50,585 nucleotides of DNA from JBOFFC01 sp051648405 (GCA_051648405.1 JBOFFC010000039.1:1-50585); one strand, 5' to 3'. Counted from the stretch's first letter, positions 8,047-16,849 are shown. Notes: a model not told the origin generated them from the letters alone. Made by a program: numbers and translations.

Positions 8047-8985
8047 ATGAAACCCGGTGAGCCACTGCCACGCGGCCTGCTCGTTGTCGGCTTGGGGGAG
8101 GCGCTCTTCGATTGCTTCCCCGGAGGGGACGTCCTCGGCGGCGCCCCGGTCAACGTCGCGGTCCACACCGATGCGCTGCTCCAGTCGATTGGGGGCCGTG
8201 CTGTCCCCGCCACCCGCGTCGGGCGCGACCCGCTCGGGGCGCGGTTCGCCCGCGAGCTCGCGGAGCGCGGCGTCTCGACCGAGCACACGCAGCACGACCC
8301 GGGCCTTCCGACCGGGCGAGTCGCCGTCGCTATCAATTCGGCGGGGCACGCGTCGTACACGTTCGATAGCCCCTCGGCGTGGGACGCGATCGACTTCGAC
8401 GAACCGATGCGGCGGCTAGCGGCGCGGTGCGACGCCGTCGCCTTCGGCACGCTGGCGCAGCGCGGCCCGCGGAGCCGCGACGCGATCCGTTCGTTCCTAG
8501 GCGCCGCGAAGCAAGCGTTCCGCCTGTTCGACCTGAACCTCCGGCAGTCGTACTACTCGGCCGAGGTCGTCGATACGTCGCTTCGGTTGGCCTCGGCGGC
8601 GAAGCTCAACGACGACGAGCTTCACGCCGTCGGTGCGCTGCTGGGACTCGACACGCTCCCCGCCCATGACTTCGACGGCGCTGTGCACGAGCTCGTCGCT
8701 CGCTACGGGCTCGAGTGGGTGGCGCTAACGCGCGGCGCGGCGGGGACGACGATCTACATGAACGGGGCGAAGGTCGTGGGACGTCCCGCCTCGTACGCGG
8801 TGGAACTCGGCGCCGACTCGGTCGGCGCGGGCGACGCCTGCTGCGCGGGGCTCCTCTGTGGCAAACTGCTCGGCTGGCCGCTCGACAGGACTCTGCGGGT
8901 GGCCAACGTGCTGGGAGCGTTCGTGGCGTCGCGGCCGGGGGCGACCCCCGCGTTGCCCCCCGAGCTGCTCCGCCTAGTCGAGTGA
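8047..8985 (+). CDS. PfkB-family carbohydrate kinase, fructokinase-like
   Basis: This 312-residue cytoplasmic kinase of the ribokinase/PfkB family is predicted to phosphorylate a hexose such as fructose with ATP. The N-terminal glycine motif appears as GLGEALFDCFPGG followed by LGGAPVNVAVH, the arrangement typical of fructokinases. The C-terminal anion-hole/catalytic motif is SVGAGDACCAG, with the base at D263. A strong ribosome-binding site (GGGGAGAGG) precedes the ATG. It lies 92 bases upstream of a sugar porter in the same direction, suggesting uptake plus phosphorylation. Because the neighbouring fucose-type operon has no kinase of its own, this enzyme might also supply a ketose-1-phosphate there; that is speculation. 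Confidence 0.85.
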   Translation: MKPGEPLPRGLLVVGLGEALFDCFPGGDVLGGAPVNVAVHTDALLQSIGGRAVPATRVGRDPLGARFARELAERGVSTEHTQHDPGLPTGRVAVAINSAGHASYTFDSPSAWDAIDFDEPMRRLAARCDAVAFGTLAQRGPRSRDAIRSFLGAAKQAFRLFDLNLRQSYYSAEVVDTSLRLASAAKLNDDELHAVGALLGLDTLPAHDFDGAVHELVARYGLEWVALTRGAAGTTIYMNGAKVVGRPASYAVELGADSVGAGDACCAGLLCGKLLGWPLDRTLRVANVLGAFVASRPGATPALPPELLRLVE

Positions 8986-9077
8986 CCTGCGCGGTCGATC
9001 CACCGACCGGCGTGGCGAACGCCTCCACCCGGCCGCTGGCCGAGTCTCCTCTCCATCGAACTACCGAAAGGGGTCGC

Positions 9078-10418
9078 ATGCGGACTTCCGGCAAGCTCTA
9101 CGTCAGCTCGATCATTGCCGCCCTCGGCGGGTTCCTGTTCGGGTTTGACACGGTCGTGATCTCGGGCGCCGAGCAGACGATCCAGTCGCTGTGGAAGCTC
9201 AGCGCGGGGATGCACGGGCTCGCGATGAGCTCGGCCCTGTGGGGAACCGTCCTCGGGTCGCTGGTGGGGAGCGTGCCGACCGATCGAATCGGTCGCAAGG
9301 GGACGCTGTTCTGGATCGGGGTGCTGTTCCTGGCGTCGGCCGTTTGGTCGGCGCTGGCCGGCGACGTCTGGTCGTTCATCGCGGCGAGGTTCCTCGGCGG
9401 CGTGGGGATCGGCGTCTCGACGGTCGCTTCGCCCCTCTACATCGCCGAGATCGCGCCACCGCGGCTGCGAGGCCGCCTCGCGGGGATGTTCCAGTTCAAC
9501 ATCGTGCTCGGGATCCTCGTCGCGTTCGTCTCCAACGCGCTGCTGCGCGAGTACGGCGGCGAGCACGCTTGGCGATGGATGCTCGGCGTGATGGCCTTCC
9601 CGTCGATCGCCTACACGCTCCTCTCGGCCCTGCTCCCCGAGAGCCCGCGCTGGCTGATCGGCGTCCGAAGGGACGAGGGGCGCGGTCGCTCGGCCCTCGC
9701 GGCGCTCAACCCGGCAGCCACGCCCGCAGAAGTCGATCGGCTCGTCGCCGAGATCGCCGACGCCTCGAAGGCCGAGGAAGCGGCCACCGTCGGCGGGGCG
9801 TTCGCGGGCCACCTTGGCAAGCCGATCTTGCTGGCGTTCTTGATCGCGTTCTTCAACCAGCTCTCGGGGATCAACGCCGTGCTCTACTTCGCGCCGCGGA
9901 TCTTCGAGTCGGCGGGGCTGGGAGCGCAGGCGGCCCTCCTCCAGTCGGTAGGCATCGGGGTCACGAACCTGGTCTTCACGTTCGTCGGGCTCGCGCTGAT
10001 TGACGTGTTGGGGCGCCGCACGCTGCTAGTGATCGGCTCGCTCGGCTACATCGCGTCGCTCGGCCTCTGTGCGGGGGCGTTCTTCACGCAGAGTTTCGCC
10101 ATCGTTCCGGCCTGCATCTTCGCGTTCATCGCCTCGCACGCGGTCGGTCAGGGCGCCGTGATCTGGGTCTTTATCTCCGAGATCTTCCCGAACGAGCACC
10201 GCGCCGCGGGAAACTCGATCGGCAGCGCCACACACTGGGTGTTCGCGGCGCTCATCACGCAGGTGTTTCCGAGCGCCGTCGCGGCGTTCCCCGCGTGGAC
10301 GATCTTCGCGTTCTTCTGCGGGATGATGGCCCTGCAACTCGTCTGGGTGCTGACGATGGTCCCCGAGACCAAGGGGGTCCCACTGGAAGAGGTCCAGCGG
10401 CGACTGGGAGTCTCGTAG
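9078..10418 (+). CDS. Sugar porter (XylE/GLUT-type MFS transporter)
   Basis: This 446-residue inner-membrane protein has about twelve hydrophobic helices and the sugar-porter signatures: DRIGRKGTLFW in the first cytoplasmic loop, PESPRWLIG before the central loop, FFNQLSGINAVLYF in helix 7, and PETKGVPLEEV at the C-terminus. It should import a monosaccharide, probably hexose, with protons. The ATG at 9078 follows a good ribosome-binding site (AAAGGGG). Upstream in-frame sequence overlaps the kinase gene and is not protein-like. Likely co-transcribed with the kinase. Confidence 0.9.
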   Translation: MRTSGKLYVSSIIAALGGFLFGFDTVVISGAEQTIQSLWKLSAGMHGLAMSSALWGTVLGSLVGSVPTDRIGRKGTLFWIGVLFLASAVWSALAGDVWSFIAARFLGGVGIGVSTVASPLYIAEIAPPRLRGRLAGMFQFNIVLGILVAFVSNALLREYGGEHAWRWMLGVMAFPSIAYTLLSALLPESPRWLIGVRRDEGRGRSALAALNPAATPAEVDRLVAEIADASKAEEAATVGGAFAGHLGKPILLAFLIAFFNQLSGINAVLYFAPRIFESAGLGAQAALLQSVGIGVTNLVFTFVGLALIDVLGRRTLLVIGSLGYIASLGLCAGAFFTQSFAIVPACIFAFIASHAVGQGAVIWVFISEIFPNEHRAAGNSIGSATHWVFAALITQVFPSAVAAFPAWTIFAFFCGMMALQLVWVLTMVPETKGVPLEEVQRRLGVS

Positions 10419-10507
10419 CACGGACGTCCCGTTGCGCCGCGCACCGTTCGAGCCCCGCCCGAAGGAAGCAGAGTTGGTCAGCAGCGGTCGAGACCTCCGC
10501 TAGCTGC

Positions 10508-10532
10508 GGGCGCGGCTCAAGGAACCGCGCCC
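10508..10532. terminator. Hairpin between convergent genes
   Basis: An 11-bp stem with one mismatch (GGGCGCGGCTC / GAACCGCGCCC) around a 3-base loop sits between the stops of the sugar porter and the Rrf2 gene. It has no T-run, so it could be a weak bidirectional terminator or simply a GC-rich hairpin. Confidence 0.35.
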
Positions 10533-10534
10533 CG

Positions 10535-11041
10535 CTACGCGTTCGGTTCGCCCGCCGGGGCGACAGGCCGGGCGGCGGGCTTCAACCCGGGGAGCCCCAA
10601 CTCGAACGTAGCCGGCCCCGACTCGCAGAGCGGCTTACTGCCGGTCTCTTGGCGCAACAGGGCGGTGATCGTGAGCGAACCGAAACGCCGTTCGACCTCA
10701 CCGATGGCGTCGTCGAGCATCCGGTGCAGCGGGCAGAGCGTGCCGCCGTGGCTGTTGAGCCGCAGCGGACAGCGGGTGATCCGTTGGATCGGATCGACGC
10801 AGTTCACGACCTCCAGCACGGTCAGTTCCGCCGGGTCGCGCTCTAGTGCGTACCCCCCGTTGACGCCCCTCTGGCTAGAAACAACGCCGGCACGCCCGAG
10901 TGGCTGCAGAACCTTCGGCATGTAGCTAGCAGACACCCGCGTCCCGTCGGCTAGCTGCTGCGTTGTTTGCGGCATACCGGGATTCTGGGCAAGCCAGACG
11001 ACCGCCCGCAGGGCGTACTCAGCAGTTTGCGAGATGGCCAT
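10535..11041 (-). CDS. Rrf2-family transcriptional regulator
   Basis: This 168-residue regulator begins with the Rrf2 signature (AEYALRAVVWLAQNPG) and a winged helix (TTQQLADGTRVSASYMPKVL, then SQRGVNGGYAL). Three cysteines in the effector region are spaced C-x9-C-x11-C (NCVDP, RCPLR, LCPLH). In Rrf2 proteins such as NsrR and IscR, three cysteines in this region bind an iron-sulfur cluster, so cluster- or redox-dependent control is plausible. The tail after residue 140 is proline/alanine-rich. It is divergent from the cysteine-rich barrel gene, which may be a target. A good promoter lies at 11107-11135. Confidence 0.88.
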   Translation of the reverse strand: MAISQTAEYALRAVVWLAQNPGMPQTTQQLADGTRVSASYMPKVLQPLGRAGVVSSQRGVNGGYALERDPAELTVLEVVNCVDPIQRITRCPLRLNSHGGTLCPLHRMLDDAIGEVERRFGSLTITALLRQETGSKPLCESGPATFELGLPGLKPAARPVAPAGEPNA

Positions 11042-11368
11042 AACTGCTGATGCGGCGGGAATGACAAGCAGAAAGCACTACAGGACAAACGGTCCCGCTG
11101 GTCAGGAATATCGGCTGGCCACTGATTAAAGTCAAGTGGACATTCATGTCGTCATTTCACCTCGCCGCGTTCATGCCCAGGATTTCCTGAAGCCGTGCTA
11201 AGCGGCGCAGGTCCTACCGCTTCGCCCGTCCGAACGAGCAAAGCTATCGGTCCGCGCCGCCGCACGCCGATTCCTCCGGGCAATGGGTCGAGGAGCGACC
11301 CGCCCAATCGATCCACGCGGCCGGCCGATCGAGTTCCGGCACTCCGCCGTCACGGAGGAAAGCAATCC
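11042..11368. other. Divergent intergenic region, Rrf2 / barrel protein
   Basis: This 327-base region contains the Rrf2 promoter at 11107-11135 and, at its right end, the ribosome-binding site GGAGGAAAG of the barrel gene. It is locally less GC-rich between 11090 and 11170. I see no further gene. Confidence 0.45.
11107..11135 (-). promoter_or_regulatory. Sigma-70-type promoter of the Rrf2 gene
   Basis: Read on the minus strand, TTGACT (11130-11135, five of six) and GATATT (11107-11112, four of six) are separated by exactly 17 bases. This predicts a leader of about 60 bases. Rrf2 regulators are often autoregulated, so an operator may overlap. Confidence 0.55.
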
Positions 11369-12541
11369 ATGCGAATCTCTCACTGGTGCTGGGCGGTGTC
11401 CCTCGCGGTCACACCCCTCACCGCGAGCGCCGACGTCGTTTCGTCCCTCACGCCGCTCCCCTCGTCCGTCGAGGCGGCTTTTGAAGGCGTGCTGGAGGAA
11501 GAGGCCGCCGTCGTCGATCCGGTGGTTGTCGCCACGGACGTGGCGCCGGCTAGTTGCGAGACAGCCGCGTGCTGCGGTGACTCGCTTTGCGGAGACAGGT
11601 GCTGCGACCTTTGTGATGACGGTTGCTGCTCGATCGTCGGCGGATCCGGGTGCGCCCCGGCGAACTGCGGGCTGCTCGGGCTCGGCTACCTGACTTACGA
11701 CGAGTTCGCGGGGGGGTGCGTGCTTCCCGAGCTGCTGCTCGGCTGCTTCTGCCCGACCGAGGGATGCTTCGACGATTTCATCAGTCCGATGACCAACCCC
11801 GTGCACTTCGAGGACCCGCGGAACCTCACCGAGCTGCGCGGCATCTTCCTCAACCACAACGTCCCCGGCGCGGCCGGCGGCGGCGACCTTCAAGTCTACG
11901 CACTACAGATCCGGGCGCGGCTCACCGACCGGCTGTCGCTCATCGCGGCGAAAGACGGCTTCATCGTCTCCGACAACCCGCTGATCGACGATGGTTGGGC
12001 GGATGTCGATGCCGGCCTCAAGTACGCGCTCTACCGCGATGCCGCTTCGCAGCGGCTCCTGTCGATCGGCGCCGTGTACGACTTGCCCGTCGGTTCTCCT
12101 CGCTCGCTCCAAGCCGGCGGCGACGGCGAATTCCACTTGTTCACCACGGGGGGCGCCCAGATCCTCGACCACGGCCACTGGCTGAGCGCGCTGGGCGGCA
12201 TCATCCCGGCCGACCAGGGCGAGAACTCGTCGTACGTGTACTGGTCGAACCACTTCGACTACCAAGTGCGCCGCGGTTGGTACGCCTTGGCCGAGTTCAA
12301 CTGGTACCACTGGGCCGTGGATGGGGACAACGCCCTGGGCCTCACCGGCGTCGAGGGGGGCGACTTGTTCAACTTCGGCTCGGCGGGAGTCGCCGGCAAC
12401 GACATCGTCACGGGAGCGTTCGGCGTGAAGTACAAGCCGAACCGCCGGACCGAGCTGGGCGTCGCCTGGGAGAACCCGTTGACCGACCGACGTGACGTGC
12501 TCGAAGACCGCCTGACGATCGACGCAATCTTCCGCTACTGA
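11369..12541 (+). CDS. Cysteine-rich outer-membrane beta-barrel-like protein
   Basis: This 390-residue exported protein starts with a signal peptide (WCWAVSLAVTPLTASAD, cleavage near residue 20). Residues about 58-145 hold some 15 cysteines, including CC and CxxC pairs. The remaining ~245 residues alternate polar and aromatic strands and end in DAIFRY, a C-terminal aromatic as in outer-membrane barrels. It resembles planctomycete barrel proteins of unknown function. The ATG follows GGAGGAAAG at ideal spacing. It stands alone, followed by a strong terminator, and is divergent from an Rrf2 regulator. The cysteine cluster suggests disulfide cross-linking in the cell envelope or metal binding; neither is shown by sequence alone. 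Confidence 0.72.
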   Translation: MRISHWCWAVSLAVTPLTASADVVSSLTPLPSSVEAAFEGVLEEEAAVVDPVVVATDVAPASCETAACCGDSLCGDRCCDLCDDGCCSIVGGSGCAPANCGLLGLGYLTYDEFAGGCVLPELLLGCFCPTEGCFDDFISPMTNPVHFEDPRNLTELRGIFLNHNVPGAAGGGDLQVYALQIRARLTDRLSLIAAKDGFIVSDNPLIDDGWADVDAGLKYALYRDAASQRLLSIGAVYDLPVGSPRSLQAGGDGEFHLFTTGGAQILDHGHWLSALGGIIPADQGENSSYVYWSNHFDYQVRRGWYALAEFNWYHWAVDGDNALGLTGVEGGDLFNFGSAGVAGNDIVTGAFGVKYKPNRRTELGVAWENPLTDRRDVLEDRLTIDAIFRY

Positions 12542-12637
12542 GAATCCGCCGCTAGCAGCCCCGCACCCCGAGCGGACTGAGTGCGGGAGCGCCGCCACGG
12601 CGGTCGGAGTCGAGGCTACGACTTGGGAGAAACGACG

Positions 12638-12671
12638 AGCGGCCGCCCGGCAGTTCCGGGCGGCCGCTTTT
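12638..12671 (+). terminator. Strong rho-independent terminator
   Basis: A perfect 13-bp stem (12638-12650 with 12656-12668) around a 5-base loop is followed by a short T-run. It lies about 100 bases downstream of the barrel gene stop, and about 30 bases beyond the stop of the convergent anti-sigma-like gene. Confidence 0.85.
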
Positions 12672-12701
12672 GCGTTGCGCAGGTCTCGTGCGTGCCGACG
12701 C

Positions 12702-14402
12702 CTAGGGCTTAAACACCCGTACGTGGACCTCTAGGTCGTTCCAGTCGCCGTCTTCTAGAGAGTCCTCGAAGCCGACGAGGGCCCCATCGGCGAACGTGGC
12801 GACTTCGCGATGCTTTGACACCGACCACTTGTACGGCGAGTCGGGCTCGGTCATCGAGTTGCGTCCGACGACGATGTAATCGTGCCGACGGCTGTCTTGA
12901 TTGTTGATGATGCAAGCGCCGCGGAGCCCCAGAACGTAGTTGCTGTAGGCGTTGGGACCCTGTTCGGGGTCGCGTTGCTCTGGTGTGTCGCTCCAGACGA
13001 CGCGGCGGGTGCCGACGTCGATGATCGCGACGGTGTTAGGAAGCAGGCATTGGGCGGTGGCCCGGACCACGGCGAACGCTCCGGGCGGCACGCTGAAGCG
13101 GTAGCCCCCCGACGCTTCGGCGAGCCACGCGGGATCGGCTTGGGGGCCGTCGCGCCGGGGCCGCGCGGCGTACGGAAGGCCCAGCCCGGGGCCCGCGGGC
13201 GCCTCGGTTGGGTAGATGCGGATCGTCGCCGAGACGTCGTCGTAGTCACGTTGCACCAAGAAATCGGTCTCCTCCATTCGATCGAGCGCTGATCGAAGGA
13301 CCTCTGGCAATCCGCGTCGATCCACGCGGGCGCCTTCCGAAACCTTCGCATCGACCTGCGGCATGTATCCGCTGTCGTCCCAACCGATGCAGAGTAGCGA
13401 CGGCGACTGGTAGGTGACTCGGTAGTCGCTGAGGTACCAATTGGGGTCCTCCGTCGCGACGAACCGCTTGTGCGAACCGGTCAACAAGAAGCTGCGGGGC
13501 CGGTCGGTCGAGTTCCTGACCGACCACGTCCCGACCACGCGGACGTTGCCGCGGGCCTTCAACCGCGCGGACTCGTTCGTGTTCGCGAAGCAGACCGACT
13601 CGCCGGTGGTCTTCCCCTCGGCGTCGAGCTCGACGACGGCCAGCGAGTTCTCGTCGAAGGAGTTCGCATCGACCACCATCTCGAGCGTGTGCCCCGGAAA
13701 GACCGACACAAGGAACCCGCGTTCGCGTTGGCCCGCGACGTTGTCGAGCATGACGTCGCCGCGGACGATCGGCGTCGCGGCGGAGCCGAGGGCCGGCGTC
13801 GTCGGGAGAGCGATGCTCGATAGCAGCGCCGTCCGGGTCAGTCGGCTCACCAGGGTCAGCGACACCCTATCCCGAACCACCAAGCGGTGGAGATCACCCG
13901 CAGACCGGGTTTCCGGCACGAGCACGCTTGCCGACGGGCTGCCGTTGGACGGCCCCTCCACTGGTGCGCCGGGGACCGGGCCTCCCGCGGTACGCACGGG
14001 GCCGGTGAGCGCCGGCAAGACCCACGGTGTTACGCACGCGACGAGGATCGCGGCGGCGGTCGCCCAAAGCACCGAGCGCATCCGGGAATCCCGACCGGCT
14101 TCGCTGCGTGCAATCCGCGCGATGAGGAGTTCGCACGGGTCGTCGGCGGCGAGGGAGGCGACGTCGAGCGAAAGGGAGGGGCTGGCCACGAGCGGCCCGA
14201 ACGACGGCTCGGTCGCCGAAAGCTCGGTCTTCAGGAGCATCGGGACGGCGATCAGGCGGGCGTAGCGTCGCTGCAAGTCGGGCCGATCGAGCAGCAACGC
14301 CTGCAGGGCGCGGACCCGCTCGGGCCGCGCGCCGCCATCGACGAGGTCGGCCACGAGCGACTCGAGCTCGGCTGCTTCGTCCGCGGAAAGGTCGCCGTTC
14401 AT
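12702..14402 (-). CDS. Membrane-anchored anti-sigma-like protein with DUF4114-like end
   Basis: This 566-residue protein follows an ECF sigma gene in the same direction. Residues 1-55 (LSADEAAELESLVADLV onwards) resemble the cytoplasmic anti-sigma head seen beside planctomycete ECF factors. A single transmembrane helix lies near 108-130 (WATAAAILVACVTPWVLPAL). The large remainder would face the periplasm; it is beta-rich and ends in GFEDSLEDGDWNDLEVHVR, close to the FED...DxNDL motif of DUF4114-type domains. Expected role: hold the sigma factor until an envelope signal is sensed. The gap to the sigma gene is 138 bases. The pairing is inferred from architecture; no characterised homologue is recognised. 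Confidence 0.65.
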   Translation of the reverse strand: MNGDLSADEAAELESLVADLVDGGARPERVRALQALLLDRPDLQRRYARLIAVPMLLKTELSATEPSFGPLVASPSLSLDVASLAADDPCELLIARIARSEAGRDSRMRSVLWATAAAILVACVTPWVLPALTGPVRTAGGPVPGAPVEGPSNGSPSASVLVPETRSAGDLHRLVVRDRVSLTLVSRLTRTALLSSIALPTTPALGSAATPIVRGDVMLDNVAGQRERGFLVSVFPGHTLEMVVDANSFDENSLAVVELDAEGKTTGESVCFANTNESARLKARGNVRVVGTWSVRNSTDRPRSFLLTGSHKRFVATEDPNWYLSDYRVTYQSPSLLCIGWDDSGYMPQVDAKVSEGARVDRRGLPEVLRSALDRMEETDFLVQRDYDDVSATIRIYPTEAPAGPGLGLPYAARPRRDGPQADPAWLAEASGGYRFSVPPGAFAVVRATAQCLLPNTVAIIDVGTRRVVWSDTPEQRDPEQGPNAYSNYVLGLRGACIINNQDSRRHDYIVVGRNSMTEPDSPYKWSVSKHREVATFADGALVGFEDSLEDGDWNDLEVHVRVFKP

Positions 14403-14540
14403 GGCTTGGCTGGGGATTAGCGGGTCGGCACCGCCGTTGCGGTGCGGTGCGGTGATTGGGAACTAGCAGCCCCCTCGGCTGGCGGGGGAGTCGGTCGGTG
14501 ACGGCGGCAGTCCGCGGGGCCCGTTCGTACGGAGCGGCGC

Positions 14541-15101
14541 CTACCCACCGTCGGTCGCGAGCTTCCGCTCGATGCACCGCAGCAGCAATCGACGGATGCG
14601 AAGGAGCCCCACCTTAACCGACGAGGGCGAACGCTCGAGCCGCTCGGCGAGCTGCTTGATCGGCATCCCGCGGTCGTATCGCAGGGCGAGCATCCGCCGC
14701 TGCGGCCCGCGCAGTCCGGATACGCAGTGACGAAGGGCGAGCCGCGTCTCGGCGCCAACGCTCTCGTCGGAGTCGATGCTAGCGAGCTGCTCGGCGAGCT
14801 GCTCGTCGAACACCAGGCGGTCGCGTTGTCGGTCGCGGACGAACGCTTGCACCTGCCAGTAGGCCACCTTGCGGGACCAGGCGGTGAAGTTCGTCCCGAG
14901 GGCGAAATCGTCCGCCTTCCGCCACAGCACCAAGTTGGCCTCCTGGACCACGTTCTGCGCCTCGTGCGGGTCGCCGAGCAGCATCGTCACGTAGTGCAGC
15001 AGCCGAGTCTGCTCGGCGGCAAGGAGCTGGACAAACTCCTCGCGCCGCTGGGCGGCTTCGGCAGCGGAGGGGGCCGTCGGTGGGAGAGCGTCGGGTTCCA
15101 T
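14541..15101 (-). CDS. ECF-type sigma-70 family RNA polymerase sigma factor
   Basis: This 186-residue protein has the two ECF regions. Sigma-2 spans about 22-95 (GDPHEAQNVVQEANLVLW, NFTAWSRKVAYWQVQAF). Sigma-4 spans about 120-178, with the helix-turn-helix PIKQLAERLERSPSSVKVGL. It resembles the Rhodopirellula/Verrucomicrobium ECF subfamily. It would redirect RNA polymerase to envelope-related promoters. The membrane-anchored protein directly downstream is the likely regulator. The ATG at 15101 is the only sensible start. Confidence 0.88.
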   Translation of the reverse strand: MEPDALPPTAPSAAEAAQRREEFVQLLAAEQTRLLHYVTMLLGDPHEAQNVVQEANLVLWRKADDFALGTNFTAWSRKVAYWQVQAFVRDRQRDRLVFDEQLAEQLASIDSDESVGAETRLALRHCVSGLRGPQRRMLALRYDRGMPIKQLAERLERSPSSVKVGLLRIRRLLLRCIERKLATDGG

Positions 15102-15485
15102 GAGCCGCGGTCCCGTCTTGGGCCGTTACGGGGTCGACGCGGTGGAATCCGCTGACTGATGGACCGGGAGGCGGCTGATTGTAATACCGCTTCGGGCCGT
15201 GGCGTTACCTACTACCGGGCCCCGGCGAGATTTTCTACCAGAAGAACGGTAACCGACCTGCTCCCGCGGGTATCTAGACTGCGAGACCCTTATCTGACCC
15301 CGCGGCATCAGGCGACGCCGCGGGGAGTTTGCGACCTTCGATCGCTGTTCCCCCAGTCTTTCGCCGGCGGCCCGGCGCAAGCGGATACTGTGCTTCGTCC
15401 GATCGGCGTTCGCCGCGGCGTGGCTCGGGCTTCCGCCTGCGTGGCCCGACGGACCGAGGTGCTGGCACTGACCCCGGAGGGATCC
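15102..15485. other. Divergent intergenic region, ECF sigma / DUF1559
   Basis: This 384-base region holds the hairpin at 15299-15326 and the ribosome-binding site at 15476-15480. A frame continuous with the DUF1559 gene is open across most of it, but its translation is arginine-rich and lacks family similarity, so I treat it as untranslated. No clear -35/-10 pair was seen. Confidence 0.4.
15299..15326. repeat. Hairpin upstream of DUF1559 gene
   Basis: Perfect 9-bp arms CCCCGCGGC (15299-15307) and GCCGCGGGG (15318-15326) flank a 10-base loop. It lies about 160 bases upstream of the prepilin-like gene start and could form in a long leader. The function is unknown. Confidence 0.4.
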
Positions 15486-16595
15486 TTGGACCTCGTTCCC
15501 GCTCAGAACCGCTCCCCTCGGCCCCTACATGGTTTCACGCTCGTCGAGCTGCTGGTGGTGATCGCGATCATCGGGATCCTGGTCGCCCTTCTGCTGCCGG
15601 CGGTGCAGGCGGCGAGGGAGTCGGCCCGCCGGACCCAGTGCACGACGAACCTCAAGAACCTTGTCCTGGGCATGGTCAACCTCGAATCGACGTACGGCCG
15701 GTTGCCCTCCTCGGGTTGGGACGGCGGCTGGTCGGGAGACCCCGACCGCGGCGCAGGCAAGGCCCAGCCCGGCAACTGGTTCTTCAGCACGCTCCCGTTC
15801 ATCGAGGAGCAGCAACTCCACGACATGGGGGTGGGGGTAACGCCTCCCTCCGCGCGTAAGCTGTTGCTGGCGCAGCGCGACGCGACCCCCGTCGCCGTGG
15901 CAAACTGCCCGTCGCGGAGGTCCGGCGGACCGTATCCCACACAGTTCCCTCAGCCGCTCAGCGGCGACGGTACGGGACAGGCCTCCAAGTACAACGTCAG
16001 GGAGACGGCTCGTTGCGACTACGCGGCGAGCGTCGGCGACACCCGAGATTTCGACGCCGTTTGCATCAACATCGGGCCTAGGGGCTACAGCGCGACGATC
16101 AACCCGGCGGTGTTCCCGCCGAAGCTGAGCACTTTTACCGGCATCTCCTTCTGCGGGACGGCCGTGAAGCTGCGGCAGGTGACTGATGGACTCAGCAAGA
16201 CCGTCGCGGTTGGAGAGCGGTTCATCCCCGTGAAGTTCTACGCCCCGTCGCTTGCAGTGGACGGGATGTGGGCGGCGGACGACTGGGGGCAGTTCGTGGG
16301 CTTCCAGGACGACACGGTCCGCTCGACCTACTACGACGGGATGACCGCGTCGCATGTGCCAGTCGCGGACACTGACCCCACTCCAACAACGACTCCCCCT
16401 CCTCCGTCTGCAGCGATCAACCTCAGAGGTCGTGAGCTGTTCGGCAGCGCACACCCGGGCGGCTGCCTGTTCGGGTTCCTCGACGGTTCGGCGACCTCCG
16501 TGCCGTTCGACGTCGACGTCGAGGTCTTCCGCCAAATGGGACATCGGGCCGACGGCGGCGACGTGAAAGAGTTCGTCCGACGGACGGGGTCGTGA
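15486..16595 (+). CDS. DUF1559 prepilin-like protein
   Basis: This 369-residue protein has a type IV prepilin/pseudopilin leader: short basic start, G16-F17 cleavage site, TLVELLVVIAIIGILVALLL, with glutamate at mature position 5. The body is the planctomycete DUF1559 domain, ending with HPGGCLFGFLDGS and a short tail VFRQMGHR...RRTGS. DUF1559 proteins are assembled at the cell surface by pilin-type machinery and occur in many copies in planctomycetes. I chose the TTG at 15486 because GGAGG lies five bases upstream and the leader then starts MDLVPAQNRS. No ATG is available close upstream of the prepilin motif. The tail is closely matched by a remnant at 18291-18362. Confidence 0.85.
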   Translation: MDLVPAQNRSPRPLHGFTLVELLVVIAIIGILVALLLPAVQAARESARRTQCTTNLKNLVLGMVNLESTYGRLPSSGWDGGWSGDPDRGAGKAQPGNWFFSTLPFIEEQQLHDMGVGVTPPSARKLLLAQRDATPVAVANCPSRRSGGPYPTQFPQPLSGDGTGQASKYNVRETARCDYAASVGDTRDFDAVCINIGPRGYSATINPAVFPPKLSTFTGISFCGTAVKLRQVTDGLSKTVAVGERFIPVKFYAPSLAVDGMWAADDWGQFVGFQDDTVRSTYYDGMTASHVPVADTDPTPTTTPPPPSAAINLRGRELFGSAHPGGCLFGFLDGSATSVPFDVDVEVFRQMGHRADGGDVKEFVRRTGS

Positions 16596-16849
16596 CCGAC
16601 CTTCAACTCTCGCGTACGGGTGCTTTCCGACTCAAAGACCGCCTCACACTTCCTTCGTAGTATAACGCCGCCTCATTTACTTTTTTTACGCACTGTGCTT
16701 TCGGCGTGGTGCAGTCTTGTTACTTATAGCATCCACATGAGGCAATATAACTCTGCTCAACGCGGCACCCATAAGCGCTCCGATGTCGTCCACGCACCAC
16801 TAGTGTAGATGCCCTGGTTAGTCAACACTCACTACCAAGGACCTTAACG
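16596..16849. other. AT-richer intergenic region upstream of an exported protein
   Basis: This 254-base stretch is visibly less GC-rich than its surroundings, with T-runs near 16680 and TATAAC-like words near 16660 and 16746. It probably carries the promoter of the next gene, but no pair with proper spacing stands out. I see no coding frame worth calling. The composition change begins here and continues into the next gene. Confidence 0.4.

Noticed and set aside
15159..15485. Upstream extension of the DUF1559 frame by about 109 codons
   Set aside because: The prepilin leader must be near the N-terminus, and a ribosome-binding site sits right before the TTG at 15486.
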